From an uncultured Clostridia bacterium (GTDB lineage: Bacteria; Bacillota; Clostridia; Oscillospirales; Acutalibacteraceae), in the NCBI GenBank assembly GCA_947627055.1, contig CANQUS010000006.1, positions 20,338-84,337 on the forward strand: 64,000 nt of DNA, given 5' to 3'. Below are positions 53,782 through 62,392 of the stretch, one piece after another. The notes below the pieces were generated by a model, which was not told the DNA's origin, did no database searches, and saw only the letters and a list, made by a program, of their open reading frames with translations. Position 1 is the first letter of the stretch. Each line of letters opens with the position of its first letter. Both the position numbers and the translations under genes were made by a program.

Positions 53782-55485
53782 ATGTTAAAAGAATCATTTA
53801 AAAAGTATGTGCCATTTAAGCAAATAAATCTGCCCGACAGACAGTGGCCTAACAAAGCCATAACAAAAGCGCCGATATGGTGTTCCGTCGATCTGCGCGA
53901 CGGCAACCAGGCTCTCGTTGACCCGATGAATCTTGAACAAAAGCTGGAATTTTTTAAAGCTCTCTGCGATATGGGTTTTAAGGAAATTGAAATAGGTTTC
54001 CCTTCCGCTTCTGAAACAGAGTACGAGATCTGCCGCAAGCTCATAGACGACAACCTTATTCCCGACGATGTTACAATCCAGGTTCTCGTTCAGGCTCGTG
54101 AGCATTTGATCAGGAAGACCTTTGAGGCAGTCAAGGGCGCGAAAAATGTTATAGTGCATTTCTATAATTCTACTTCGACCCTCCAGCGCAAAGTGGTATT
54201 TCATACGGATATGGACGGCATCACCGAAATAGCAGTCAAGGGCGCGAGACTTATCAAGGAGCTTACCGACAGCTACGAGGGCGATACGAACATTCGTTTT
54301 GAGTATTCCCCTGAGAGTTTCTCAGGCACAGAGCCGGAAAACGCTATATCAATTTGCACCGCCGTAATGGAGGTGCTCGGCTCGACCCCGGAGAATCCCA
54401 TTATTCTAAACCTACCGAACACTGTTGAAATGTGTACGCCCAACACCTATGCCGACCAGATAGAGTATTTTATACGCAACCTGCCAAACAGAGAAAGTGC
54501 GATTATCAGCATTCATCCTCACAACGACAGAGGAACAGGTGTTGCCGCTACGGAGCTTGCTCTGCTTGCGGGCGCCGAAAGAGTAGAGGGAACACTTTTC
54601 GGAAACGGTGAGCGCACAGGCAACCTCGATATTGTCACGGTCGGCTTGAATATGTATACACAGGGCGTTGACCCATGTCTTGACTTCAGCAACCTGCCTA
54701 AATACCGCGAGATATACGAGCGCTGCACAAAAATGCGTATCAACGAACGTCAGCCGTATGTCGGTGATCTCGTATTTACAGCCTTTTCAGGCTCTCATCA
54801 GGATGCGATAAACAAAGGCTTCGCCTACAGCAAGGAGCATGACAGCGATATGTGGGAGATCCCGTATCTTCCGATAGATCCTGCGGATGTCGGCAGGCAG
54901 TACGAGCCGATCATCAGAATCAACTCACAGTCAGGTAAGGGCGGCGCCGCGTTCGTCATGCAAAATAACTTCGGATATAATCTGCCTAAGAGTATGCACC
55001 CTGAGTTCGGAGCTATGGTTCAAAAGGTTTGTGATGAAGTTGGCAGAGAACTTTTGCCCAAAGAGGTCTTTCATGTATTTGAGCAGAACTATATTGATAT
55101 TCAGGAGAGATATTCCCTCCTGGGACATACGATTCTCGAAAATCACGGTAACGATGTGATGTATTTCCGAGGCAAGCTCAGAATAAGCGATGGTTCTGCA
55201 AACGAGATGATTATAGAGGGTTGTGGAAACGGACCTATCGACGCGTTTTTCAATGCGCTTAAAGAAGTAGGCGTAAAGGGCTATGAATTTGTTGATTACA
55301 GCGAACACGCTATTTCGAGCGGCTCAGATTCAAAGGCGGTCGCATATATCCACCTTAAAACCCCTGCGGGAAAGGATGTATACGGTGTAGGCATACACAC
55401 AAATATCTTTAAGGCGTCAATAAAAGGTGTTCTTTGTGCTATAAACAGAGATATTATGACGAGAAATACAAAATTACCTTTATGA
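53782..55485 (+). CDS. leuA: 2-isopropylmalate synthase
   Basis: First step of leucine synthesis: condenses acetyl-CoA with 2-oxoisovalerate. The protein has 567 residues. The DRE-TIM metal motif is DLRDGNQAL near residue 41, histidines are in IHPHNDRGTG near residue 249, and GNGERTGN follows. The C-terminal regulatory LeuA dimer domain (about 430-560) is complete, so feedback by leucine is expected. The length and DLRDGNQ suit the long bacterial/actinobacterial-type IPMS. The ATG at 53782 follows ATGGAGGA; the frame is open further back but lies inside the T-box. Leucine supply is thus controlled by tRNA charging and by feedback. leuB, leuC and leuD are not adjacent. Confidence 0.95.
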   Translation: MLKESFKKYVPFKQINLPDRQWPNKAITKAPIWCSVDLRDGNQALVDPMNLEQKLEFFKALCDMGFKEIEIGFPSASETEYEICRKLIDDNLIPDDVTIQVLVQAREHLIRKTFEAVKGAKNVIVHFYNSTSTLQRKVVFHTDMDGITEIAVKGARLIKELTDSYEGDTNIRFEYSPESFSGTEPENAISICTAVMEVLGSTPENPIILNLPNTVEMCTPNTYADQIEYFIRNLPNRESAIISIHPHNDRGTGVAATELALLAGAERVEGTLFGNGERTGNLDIVTVGLNMYTQGVDPCLDFSNLPKYREIYERCTKMRINERQPYVGDLVFTAFSGSHQDAINKGFAYSKEHDSDMWEIPYLPIDPADVGRQYEPIIRINSQSGKGGAAFVMQNNFGYNLPKSMHPEFGAMVQKVCDEVGRELLPKEVFHVFEQNYIDIQERYSLLGHTILENHGNDVMYFRGKLRISDGSANEMIIEGCGNGPIDAFFNALKEVGVKGYEFVDYSEHAISSGSDSKAVAYIHLKTPAGKDVYGVGIHTNIFKASIKGVLCAINRDIMTRNTKLPL

Positions 55486-55489
55486 CATT

Positions 55490-55799
55490 GAAAATGGATT
55501 GACGGATTTGCCTAATGAATATGGAATCAATGTGTCAAAGCCGTTTGATGGTTTCTTTCTTAGGAACGAACGGAATTTCCCGGTTACTGTCGATCACACG
55601 AGGGATATGTTATTCACTTAAAGAGACGAAAATCTATTCTTTAAACCATGAAGAGCGCGATCACATGAATCCTCTGCCTTTTCTGATGTGCTATGGCAGA
55701 ATGACCGATCCCGATACTTGGCTTGGAGACATCATTGGTGTTGCGGATGAGATTCCGAACGGATACACGCTGCATGGCGAAATATGCATCGATCTGTAG
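55490..55799 (+). pseudogene. Frameshifted gene fragment, unrecognised
   Basis: Directly after leuA, one frame reads NEYGINVSKPFDGFFLRN and FPVTVDHTRDMLF to a stop near 55620. Another frame carries on (SLNHEERDHMNPLPF, then DTWLGDIIGVADEIPNG) to the stop at 55797. Together they look like one small soluble protein broken by a frameshift. I do not recognise the family. There is no convincing start or ribosome site. Confidence 0.4.
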
Positions 55800-55865
55800 A
55801 TAAATCCAGCAAATTAATTAGCAAAGTCTGTAACTGGTAACCTTAGTTAAATAGTGATGAATATC

Positions 55866-55900
55866 AGAGGGAGGCTTATCATACCCATAAGCCTCCCTCT
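55866..55900. terminator. Strong stem-loop upstream of the cas operon
   Basis: AGAGGGAGGCTTAT and ATAAGCCTCCCTCT form a perfect 14-bp stem with a 7-base loop. No long T tract follows on either strand, so termination would be weak. It occurs once and is not a CRISPR repeat. Confidence 0.5.
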
Positions 55901-55975
55901 GACGGTTTATGCTTTACAAATTGCAGTTCATTCAGAAATAAATTAGAATAATTAGCTCAATAACTTTGCAAGTTC

Positions 55976-56004
55976 TTGTTAAAAGCCAAAAAAAGTGATA
56001 CAAT
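55976..56004 (+). promoter_or_regulatory. Promoter of the cas operon
   Basis: TTGTTA at 55976-55981 and TACAAT at 55999-56004 have a 17-bp spacer. It lies upstream of the HTH remnant and cas5, and no stronger promoter is seen nearer to cas5. Confidence 0.5.
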
Positions 56005-56031
56005 GACAATAATATCACATATTGGACAAAC

Positions 56032-56313
56032 ATGAGGAGCAGCATAGCGGTTATATATAGGAAGCTTAGGACGCTGTTGTATGAACGTTACATGACCGTA
56101 GCGAAGCCGAGGGAAGTATCCGGCATCGCGCCAAACACAATGACGAAACTGCGCAGCGACAAGTCGGTCATGCTCCAAAATGATGAATTTCCCAGATGGT
56201 ATTTTCTTCAGAATGTATTGACAGAAGAGAAGGGAGGAGGTCATATTGAAGGAGAAAGCTTATCAGATTTCTATGGAAATCGCGGGCAACACCGCCATAT
56301 GGACCAGACCTGA
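56032..56313 (+). pseudogene. Truncated Cro/CI-type HTH regulator upstream of cas5
   Basis: The frame reads YRKLRTLLYERYMTVAKPRE then VSGIAPNTMTKLRSDKSV (about residues 9-48), matching small clostridial HTH regulators of the type YKKLWKLLxxxxMxKxDLxxxxGIS. After that the expected second half of the domain is missing and the frame runs on, out of register, 68 bp into cas5. The ribosome-site-like GAGGAG lies inside the first codons, five bases before an ATA, which suggests that the original ATG start was mutated. Probably a dead regulator of the cas operon, or of the element that carried it. Confidence 0.5.
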
Positions 56314-56914
56314 TAGTGGGGACTCTCCGTGCAGTTATCCCGCACCGACATTTTCGGCAGTTCGTGCGTTATTTGAGAGTGTCCTTTGGGGGCCTGCGGT
56401 TCTTATAATACCAAGGAAGGTGGAGTTGTGCAGCATTCCTCAGTTTCATTCCTATGTGACAAATTACGGAGGCCCTCTCCGCAGTTTAATTTCGGTGAAA
56501 AATGGAAACAACTATCAGATGTTCGCGACGGTGCTTTTGGATGTCTGCTACCGGATTTATGCAGATGTTATTTCAAATCCTAACAAGAAGTCCCTCCCGA
56601 AAACTGCGGCAAAGTGGGAGCGCGCAACTACATCCCCCGGTCATGCATATCAGGAAATATTCAACCGCCGTTTGGCACGTGGACAGTCCTATGCAACGCT
56701 TTTTCTCGGATGGAGCGAATTTACGGCATCTTATTTCGGACCGTTTCGAAAAGGCACGAAGGTATGCACAGATCTGCCTGATATATACATTCCCTCTATG
56801 CTGCGCAGCGTGTTTCAAGACGAGTATTGCTCTAAACCTTATCCGGTGTATGACACTGACCTCTGTATTCATGCGGGAGTTCTGGAATATCCGAGAAAGG
56901 AGAGCCGCCTGTGA
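56246..56914 (+). CDS. cas5: Cas5 of type I-C (crRNA-processing RAMP)
   Basis: In type I-C systems Cas5 cuts the pre-crRNA and stays bound to the crRNA 5' handle in the Cascade complex. The 222 residues match the usual size. The N-terminal RAMP fold has the characteristic SYPAPTFSAVRALFESVLW segment (seen as PAPTFSAVRALFE), followed by PRKVELCSIPQFHSY. The start is TTG at 56246, five bases after a GGGAGGAGG ribosome site. The stop overlaps the next start (GTGA). It is the first intact gene of the operon, where cas3 would normally come first. Confidence 0.88.
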   Translation: MKEKAYQISMEIAGNTAIWTRPDSGDSPCSYPAPTFSAVRALFESVLWGPAVLIIPRKVELCSIPQFHSYVTNYGGPLRSLISVKNGNNYQMFATVLLDVCYRIYADVISNPNKKSLPKTAAKWERATTSPGHAYQEIFNRRLARGQSYATLFLGWSEFTASYFGPFRKGTKVCTDLPDIYIPSMLRSVFQDEYCSKPYPVYDTDLCIHAGVLEYPRKESRL

Positions 56915-59016
56915 TCAATGAACTATACAAGTTGTCCGAGGCGTTGACCGACCCCGATATCAAAATAGGATGGCACCGCAAATACAAGCAGCTGCCGAAA
57001 ATATCCCCAAAGGATCCCTGCTTCCGTGTAAAGATTTTAAATGGAGAGGTTTTGGATATATCATTAGTAAATGAGCAGTTGGGGCAATCGCTCCGCAGAT
57101 ACGGCGAAACAAACACAGGTTTTTTCCCCGGCATGAATCTCGCACCGCTTTACCGGGTAACTGATAAAAATTTCAAAAATGATATCGTGAGATGGATGAA
57201 CTCCCCCGAGGATCTGACCCTAAGCAAAATCGAAAACTTGTGCACTGAGGACAACTGGAATAACATCAAGTTTCGCAACAAATTCCGCAGATCGATGGAG
57301 AATATTCCGAATGAGATACTTTCACTTGTTCCGAATTTTGAGCCATTAAAGATACTTATTGAAGAGAGTAATTGTTTCATTGACCCAGCATATATGCATA
57401 GCGAGATTAAGAAAGCGGTATTTTCAATGCTTTCAGAGCGAAGAGATGTCAGCCTTGCGCTCGGTATTCTCTTTTATTCTGGAACATCTGAGAAAGAGGC
57501 TGAGAAAGATTTCGGTAGTATATCTGTATATCTTGAAACACCTCGGCTTATTGAAATGGGGATCCCGGCGGTCAGCAAGAAATTTGTGGAGGAACTGAAT
57601 ATGGCGCTTATCTCTGCGGAAGATGTGAGAATTTCAAGCGAGGCGGAGAGCGAAGTAGACGCGTTTGGTGTCACATTCCATCCCACACATGAAGCTTTTC
57701 CAACGGTCAAATTCCCAAAAGGTTTTGAAGTAAGTCTCCGTACCATGAATGGTAATAAGGACTGCTTGAAAAGATATGGAAAAGCGGGAAGCCTTAGTTA
57801 CCCACTCTCCGTCATGCATCGAAGAATGCTCTCTTCGGTTCTTGAATGGATCGTAAAACCGGAGAACGAGGGAAAGACCTGGATAAATATAGACAAAAAC
57901 GAGATTCTTTTCGCCTATCCGTCGCAGTTGCCCGAGACGTCGACCTCCTATGTGAATTCGTTTGCCCCTGTGTTTAACAATGGTGGATTGGACTCGTCCA
58001 GCGGTTCAAATCGACTTTTTACTGAGTGCGCTAAGAGCTTGATTTCCGAGCTTCGGCTCAGCAAAGAGGCCGGAACTGATCCTAATTCTGACCACCTTAA
58101 CGTATTTATCCTGAAAAAAATTGACAAAGCGAGGACAAAGATCGTCTATACCAGACAGACTGATGCACGGGAACTTGAGAGACTCAGCGAAGAATGGGCC
58201 ATAGGTTGCGGGAACCTTCCTCGCTTTTCGTTTGAACATCCGCGAGTCATTTTTCCACTCAGTGCGTCAGATGTTCTGAACAGTTTCTGGAAGCAAGACG
58301 GCGATTTAGCTGCACCACAGTTCAAGCCGATACCGAAATATCACGGAATAGAACTCCTACTGGAGCCTGGGATGCCTATATCTGCTGACCTGCACATTCT
58401 TGCTAAACAGACAATGGTATTGGAAAACCACATCAGCATCAGCCTTTTCCGCGAAGCACTCTCGGATAAGGTTGATTTCAAGATGACAGATCCGATGAAT
58501 CTGTTGTCACTATTAGGAATGTTGCTATATCGCACAGGCATAAGAAAGGAGACATACATGGAGAACCTGCCTTATCTTTTCGGACAAATCCTTAAAGTAT
58601 CAGATGAACTTCACGCGCTGTATTGTAATGTTGTGCGCGGTGACCTGCCGACACAGCTTGCGGGAAGCGGCGTGTACCAATCTGCGGCGGAAGCCCCTGC
58701 CCGTACACTGAGTTTGCTTGGTACAAGAATGAACCCTTATATCACATGGGCCAAAACCTATCGAACTAAGGGAATCACAGAAAAAGGGAAAGAGAGTTGG
58801 CGTGCGGCGAGGCTACTTTCGATGTACGAGGTCATCATGTCAAAGCTGCGTGAAGTCTGGCAGCCCGATGTGCGGTTTGGAGACGCGGATCAGGCACAGC
58901 TTTTTATTGGATATCTGGCGGAGTTTCCAAAGAGTGAGTACAGCGTCGGTCAAGCTCCCAGTGAGAACGGCGAAAATGTGCATAAAGAAATAAAGGAGGA
59001 ATCAAAACATGAGTGA
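56911..59016 (+). CDS. cas8c: Cas8c (Csd1), large subunit of type I-C Cascade
   Basis: Large subunit that recognises the PAM and recruits Cas3. It has 701 residues, at the long end for Csd1. The N-terminus INELYKLSEALTD with KISPKDPCFRV and the middle segments FLP-like and RDVSLALGILFYSGTSEKE are Csd1-like; the C-terminal helical bundle carries GSGVYQSAAEAPARTLSLLGTRMNPY (seen as APARTLSLLGTRMNPY), typical of the small-subunit portion. The start is GTG at 56911, overlapping cas5 by 4 bp. A second start inside the gene probably makes Cas11 (58558). The stop overlaps cas7. Confidence 0.9.
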   Translation: MINELYKLSEALTDPDIKIGWHRKYKQLPKISPKDPCFRVKILNGEVLDISLVNEQLGQSLRRYGETNTGFFPGMNLAPLYRVTDKNFKNDIVRWMNSPEDLTLSKIENLCTEDNWNNIKFRNKFRRSMENIPNEILSLVPNFEPLKILIEESNCFIDPAYMHSEIKKAVFSMLSERRDVSLALGILFYSGTSEKEAEKDFGSISVYLETPRLIEMGIPAVSKKFVEELNMALISAEDVRISSEAESEVDAFGVTFHPTHEAFPTVKFPKGFEVSLRTMNGNKDCLKRYGKAGSLSYPLSVMHRRMLSSVLEWIVKPENEGKTWINIDKNEILFAYPSQLPETSTSYVNSFAPVFNNGGLDSSSGSNRLFTECAKSLISELRLSKEAGTDPNSDHLNVFILKKIDKARTKIVYTRQTDARELERLSEEWAIGCGNLPRFSFEHPRVIFPLSASDVLNSFWKQDGDLAAPQFKPIPKYHGIELLLEPGMPISADLHILAKQTMVLENHISISLFREALSDKVDFKMTDPMNLLSLLGMLLYRTGIRKETYMENLPYLFGQILKVSDELHALYCNVVRGDLPTQLAGSGVYQSAAEAPARTLSLLGTRMNPYITWAKTYRTKGITEKGKESWRAARLLSMYEVIMSKLREVWQPDVRFGDADQAQLFIGYLAEFPKSEYSVGQAPSENGENVHKEIKEESKHE
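58558..59016 (+). CDS. cas11c: Cas11c small subunit from an internal start in cas8c
   Basis: In type I-C systems the small subunit is known to be made from an internal start in cas8c. Here the ATG at 58558 (codon 550 of cas8c, same frame) has an ideal AAAGGAG at 58545-58551, six bases upstream, inside coding sequence where such a site is not otherwise needed. The product would be 152 residues, almost all helical, ending at the cas8c stop. Size, frame and position agree with the known arrangement. Direct proof of translation is lacking. Confidence 0.72.
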   Translation: MENLPYLFGQILKVSDELHALYCNVVRGDLPTQLAGSGVYQSAAEAPARTLSLLGTRMNPYITWAKTYRTKGITEKGKESWRAARLLSMYEVIMSKLREVWQPDVRFGDADQAQLFIGYLAEFPKSEYSVGQAPSENGENVHKEIKEESKHE

Positions 59017-59875
59017 GATCAAGCGAGCAACAGGTCTTCTTATTATTGAGGCAGTCAATTCAAATCCAAACGGTGATCCGGATCGCGAGAGTGATCCTCG
59101 TCAGCGCCCCAATGGATGCGGCGAGATATCTCCAGTATCATTCAAGCGCAAACTTCGTGACCTTCTGGACGATCACAGTTCTCCGTTTTTTATGTCTCTG
59201 CCGGAAAAATATCGTGAGGACGGAGGGTGCTATAATATTTTGGAGCATCGCGGACGAGACCGAAAAGCGATAATAGCGGAGATGGGCAAGGATTCCTCTC
59301 GGTTCATGGAGAGCGAGTTTGTCCGAAAATATTGGGATGCCCGTGTGTTTGGCAACACATTTCTTGAGGCTGGAGGAGACAAGGGCTTTATAAAAACCGG
59401 CGTTGTGCAGTTCGGGATGGGGGTATCTATCGCGCCTATCAACATACTGCGTGAGACAAACACGAACAAAGCGGGCGTTCAGGAGGGGAAAAACGCCGGC
59501 ATGGCACCGCTTGCCTATCGCGTGGTGGAGCACGGCGTCTACTGTATGCCATTTTTCGTAAACCCTAACTATGCTCACAAGAGCGGTTGCACAGCTGACG
59601 ATATTGAGTTGTTAAAACTGCTCATTCCACACGCATACGAGATGAATCGTTCTGCTATCCGTCCGGACGTTCGCCTGCGCCATGCGTGGTACATCGAGCA
59701 TAAAAATATGCTTGGAAGTTGTCCCGAGTATTTGCTTTTGGAAGCACTCACTCCCAAGAAGAAGGGCAATAAGGATGATCCATCATCTTCATGGGACGAT
59801 TATGAAGATGTATCCTTGCTCAGCGAAGACCTGCTTTGTCGTGTTGGCAGTTGCACGGATCTCATCGAGCAGTGA
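59009..59875 (+). CDS. cas7: Cas7 (Csd2), crRNA backbone subunit of type I-C Cascade
   Basis: Forms the helical filament along the crRNA spacer. The 288 residues contain the Csd2 hallmarks: LLIIEAVNSNPNGDPDRE at the N-terminus (seen as NSNPNGDPDRE), ISPVSFKRKLRD, the long thumb loop KYWDARVFGNTF, GVVQFGMGVSIAPI, and YAHKSGCTADDIE. The ATG follows AAAGGAGG and overlaps cas8c by 8 bp. The stop overlaps the cas3 start as TGATG. Confidence 0.93.
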   Translation: MSEIKRATGLLIIEAVNSNPNGDPDRESDPRQRPNGCGEISPVSFKRKLRDLLDDHSSPFFMSLPEKYREDGGCYNILEHRGRDRKAIIAEMGKDSSRFMESEFVRKYWDARVFGNTFLEAGGDKGFIKTGVVQFGMGVSIAPINILRETNTNKAGVQEGKNAGMAPLAYRVVEHGVYCMPFFVNPNYAHKSGCTADDIELLKLLIPHAYEMNRSAIRPDVRLRHAWYIEHKNMLGSCPEYLLLEALTPKKKGNKDDPSSSWDDYEDVSLLSEDLLCRVGSCTDLIEQ

Positions 59876-62067
59876 TGGAAGAATATATTGCGCACAGCGC
59901 AAAAGGGAAATTTCCGCCCCAAACATATGCGGATCATATATCAGCGGTCGTAAAAAACGCCGCCAGGTTCGCTGCCGAGGCAGAGAGTTATTCTCACACC
60001 TTACACGGAGAGCTTGAGGGCATTGTGAGAAATGCTGCGGCACTGCACGATCTTGGAAAGCTACACGCTGAGAATCAGGCGGTTCTGCATGATGTCAACG
60101 GAAAAAATCGTCTTCCGATAAACCATGTTGATGCGGGGTGTGCCGAGCTGCTGCGGAAGTATGCCTTGTTTTCCGCTCTTGTTGTTTACTCCCACCACAG
60201 GGGTCTGCCGGACATCTCAAGAGAACTGATTCGCGGAGAAAAAATGTTTCGCGACAACAGATCAGATATGCGTGACAAGGTCGAAAGGGCTCTGCCGGAG
60301 ATACTGAGCCGTCACAAATTACTTTGTAATGCGGAGCTTATTCAATGCGAGACTCAGGTGAAGGGGGATCGACCATTGTTCCTGAGGATGGCGCTGTCTT
60401 GTCTGGCCGACGCAGATCACGCCGACACTTCCGCTGTTTATGGAAATAATTATCAACAGGGAGATATACCAAAGCTTCGAGCAAAAGAGAGGCTTGAGGC
60501 TCTGGATAAGTACGTCTCTGATCTTGGGGGGAATGACGAGCGCAGCCGCCTAAGACAGGAAATGTACAATGTGTGTCGCAATGTGGTGTCGGACACTTCA
60601 TTCTGTGTTTGCGATGCCCCTGTCGGCTCCGGGAAAACGACTGCTGTCATGGCAAATCTCCTGCGGCAGGCAATAAAAAACAATTCTCGAAGGATTTTTG
60701 TCGTTTTACCTTATACAAATATCATCCGGCAGTCTGTAAGAGTTTATCGAAAAGCTCTGACACTTCCGGGTGAAGATCCCGAAGAAGTCGTGGCTGAGTT
60801 GCACTTCAGAGCAAATTTTCAGGACAAAGAGACCAGATACTTGACTTCGCTGTGGCGTTCCCCTATTATCATTACGACAGCGGTCGCCTTTTTCAGCACG
60901 CTTGCCTCGTCCAGACCCTCCGCGCTGAGAAGGCTTCATGAGCTTCCCGGAAGTGTGATATTTTTGGACGAAGCGCACTGTATGCTTCCTCTAAAGCTGC
61001 TGCCGCTTGCGTGGCATTGGATGAATGTCCTTGCAGACGGGTGGGGATGCAGATGGGTGCTGGCATCAGGATCACTTGTTCGGTACTGGGAGCTTGGCAA
61101 TCTCTCCAATCTTGAACTGCCGCGTCCGGATATTACTGAGTTGATAGGCGGTGAACTCCGGCGCAAGCTCGCAAAATATGAGGCGAGAAGGATCTTCTTT
61201 TGCAGCAGAGATCGTGCGCTTAGCCGTCGTGAACTTATTACAGTGGTGCAGGAAAGCCCCGGACCTCGATTGCTAATAGTAAACACGGTGCAGTCTGCGG
61301 CAGTGATAGCAGAGGATATAAGAGAGCTGTATGGGCGCAAACAAGTAGAGCACCTGTCAACGGCTCTCATGCCAAAGGACAGGGGCACCGTTATTAAGCG
61401 TATATCGGACAGACTTGCTGACACAAATGATACAAATTGGACGTTGGTCGCCACCTCGTGCGTGGAAGCCGGTGTGGATTTCTCATTTAGAACCGGGTTT
61501 CGCGAACTTTCCTCACTTCTCTCATTGCTCCAGACGGCGGGCAGGGTTAATCGGCACGGTGAGTTCGATGATTCGGAGATATGGAGCTTTTCGCTGCAGG
61601 ATGACGGAATGCTTACAAAAAACGAGAGCCTGCAATACTCTGTCTCTGTGCTCTCAAGTTATTTAAAAAGTGGTATTGCGATTTCTCCGGAACTTTGTAC
61701 AAAATCTCTTGACGACGAGATGATTGCAGAGGGCGGTGTTACTCTTTCCAATATTCAACACTTTCTCCAACTAGAAAGCGATATGTGCTTTGAGGAGTTA
61801 GACAAAAGTTTCGAGCCTATTGAAAGTGACACTGTTTCTGCAGTAATAGATGAGGCTCTTGCCGAAGAAATCGCCCACGGCGGAGGAGACTGGCATCGCT
61901 TGCAGATGTGCTCTGTGTCCATTCCATGCAGCAGGATAAAAGAATGGGCGCTGGACGAGCTTCTTCCGGGAGTTTATCGTTGGACGCTGGGGTACGACTC
62001 ATTTTTGGGCTATATGCATGGTGTGATAAATGCTAAAATGCTTGAAACGGGCTTTCTGACGGTTTGA
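59875..62067 (+). CDS. cas3: Cas3 helicase-nuclease (HD plus DExH)
   Basis: Degrades target DNA after recruitment by Cascade. The HD nuclease lies at the N-terminus: DHISAVVKNAARF, AALHDLGKLH with the HD pair, INHVDAG, and YSHHRGLPD. The SF2 helicase follows: Walker A APVGSGKTTA near residue 257, DEAH in VIFLDEAHCMLP near residue 365, and motif VI LLQTAGRVNRHG near residue 560. About 730 residues is normal. The ATG at 59875 overlaps the cas7 stop by one base, so it is translated by coupling. All catalytic motifs look intact. It is last in the operon; in ordinary I-C loci it is first. cas4, cas1 and cas2 do not follow. Confidence 0.94.
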   Translation: MEEYIAHSAKGKFPPQTYADHISAVVKNAARFAAEAESYSHTLHGELEGIVRNAAALHDLGKLHAENQAVLHDVNGKNRLPINHVDAGCAELLRKYALFSALVVYSHHRGLPDISRELIRGEKMFRDNRSDMRDKVERALPEILSRHKLLCNAELIQCETQVKGDRPLFLRMALSCLADADHADTSAVYGNNYQQGDIPKLRAKERLEALDKYVSDLGGNDERSRLRQEMYNVCRNVVSDTSFCVCDAPVGSGKTTAVMANLLRQAIKNNSRRIFVVLPYTNIIRQSVRVYRKALTLPGEDPEEVVAELHFRANFQDKETRYLTSLWRSPIIITTAVAFFSTLASSRPSALRRLHELPGSVIFLDEAHCMLPLKLLPLAWHWMNVLADGWGCRWVLASGSLVRYWELGNLSNLELPRPDITELIGGELRRKLAKYEARRIFFCSRDRALSRRELITVVQESPGPRLLIVNTVQSAAVIAEDIRELYGRKQVEHLSTALMPKDRGTVIKRISDRLADTNDTNWTLVATSCVEAGVDFSFRTGFRELSSLLSLLQTAGRVNRHGEFDDSEIWSFSLQDDGMLTKNESLQYSVSVLSSYLKSGIAISPELCTKSLDDEMIAEGGVTLSNIQHFLQLESDMCFEELDKSFEPIESDTVSAVIDEALAEEIAHGGGDWHRLQMCSVSIPCSRIKEWALDELLPGVYRWTLGYDSFLGYMHGVINAKMLETGFLTV

Positions 62068-62233
62068 CGTTCTTTGGAGTGATGTAATTCAGTCAAGTGA
62101 AAATGATACTTACGAACGGAATGAAAGAAGCTATTGATTGACGGTGATGCCTCTAAATAAGGGCGAAAAAGAGATATATGTCTTCTGTAAAGTTTCATTT
62201 TCTGTATTTTTGCAGCAGATTGAGGTGGGCTGA

Positions 62234-62392
62234 ATGAGGAATTACAAAGCAGGGATTGCGTTAATCAATAGCAGACAGCACTATGATGAATTTGCTAACA
62301 GCGGTTTTTATACGGTTAAAAGAGAGAATAACAAAACCTATACAAGAGAAGCAGTATGTGACATAATTGCGAAGCACTTCGGACTTTTGTAG
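62234..62392 (+). CDS. Small orphan ORF after cas3, 52 residues
   Basis: An ATG at 62234 with GAGGTG six bases upstream opens a frame of 52 codons. The product is basic and soluble: YKAGIALINSRQHYDEF, then NSGFYTVKRENNKTYTRE, ending IIAKHFGLL. Composition and ribosome site favour a real gene. It ends exactly where the rlmD 3' fragment begins. The 165 bp between cas3 and this ORF has no supported gene. I do not recognise the family; it could be the start of a longer gene cut by the adjacent recombination. Confidence 0.5.
   Translation: MRNYKAGIALINSRQHYDEFANSGFYTVKRENNKTYTREAVCDIIAKHFGLL

Noticed and set aside
55866..55900. Perfect 14-bp stem-loop near cas5 as a possible single CRISPR repeat
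   Set aside because: It occurs once, has no spaced copies, and is longer paired than typical I-C repeats, so it is better read as a terminator-like hairpin.
59138..59578. Antisense frames within cas7
   Set aside because: They are shadows of the strongly conserved Csd2 frame and have no start signals.
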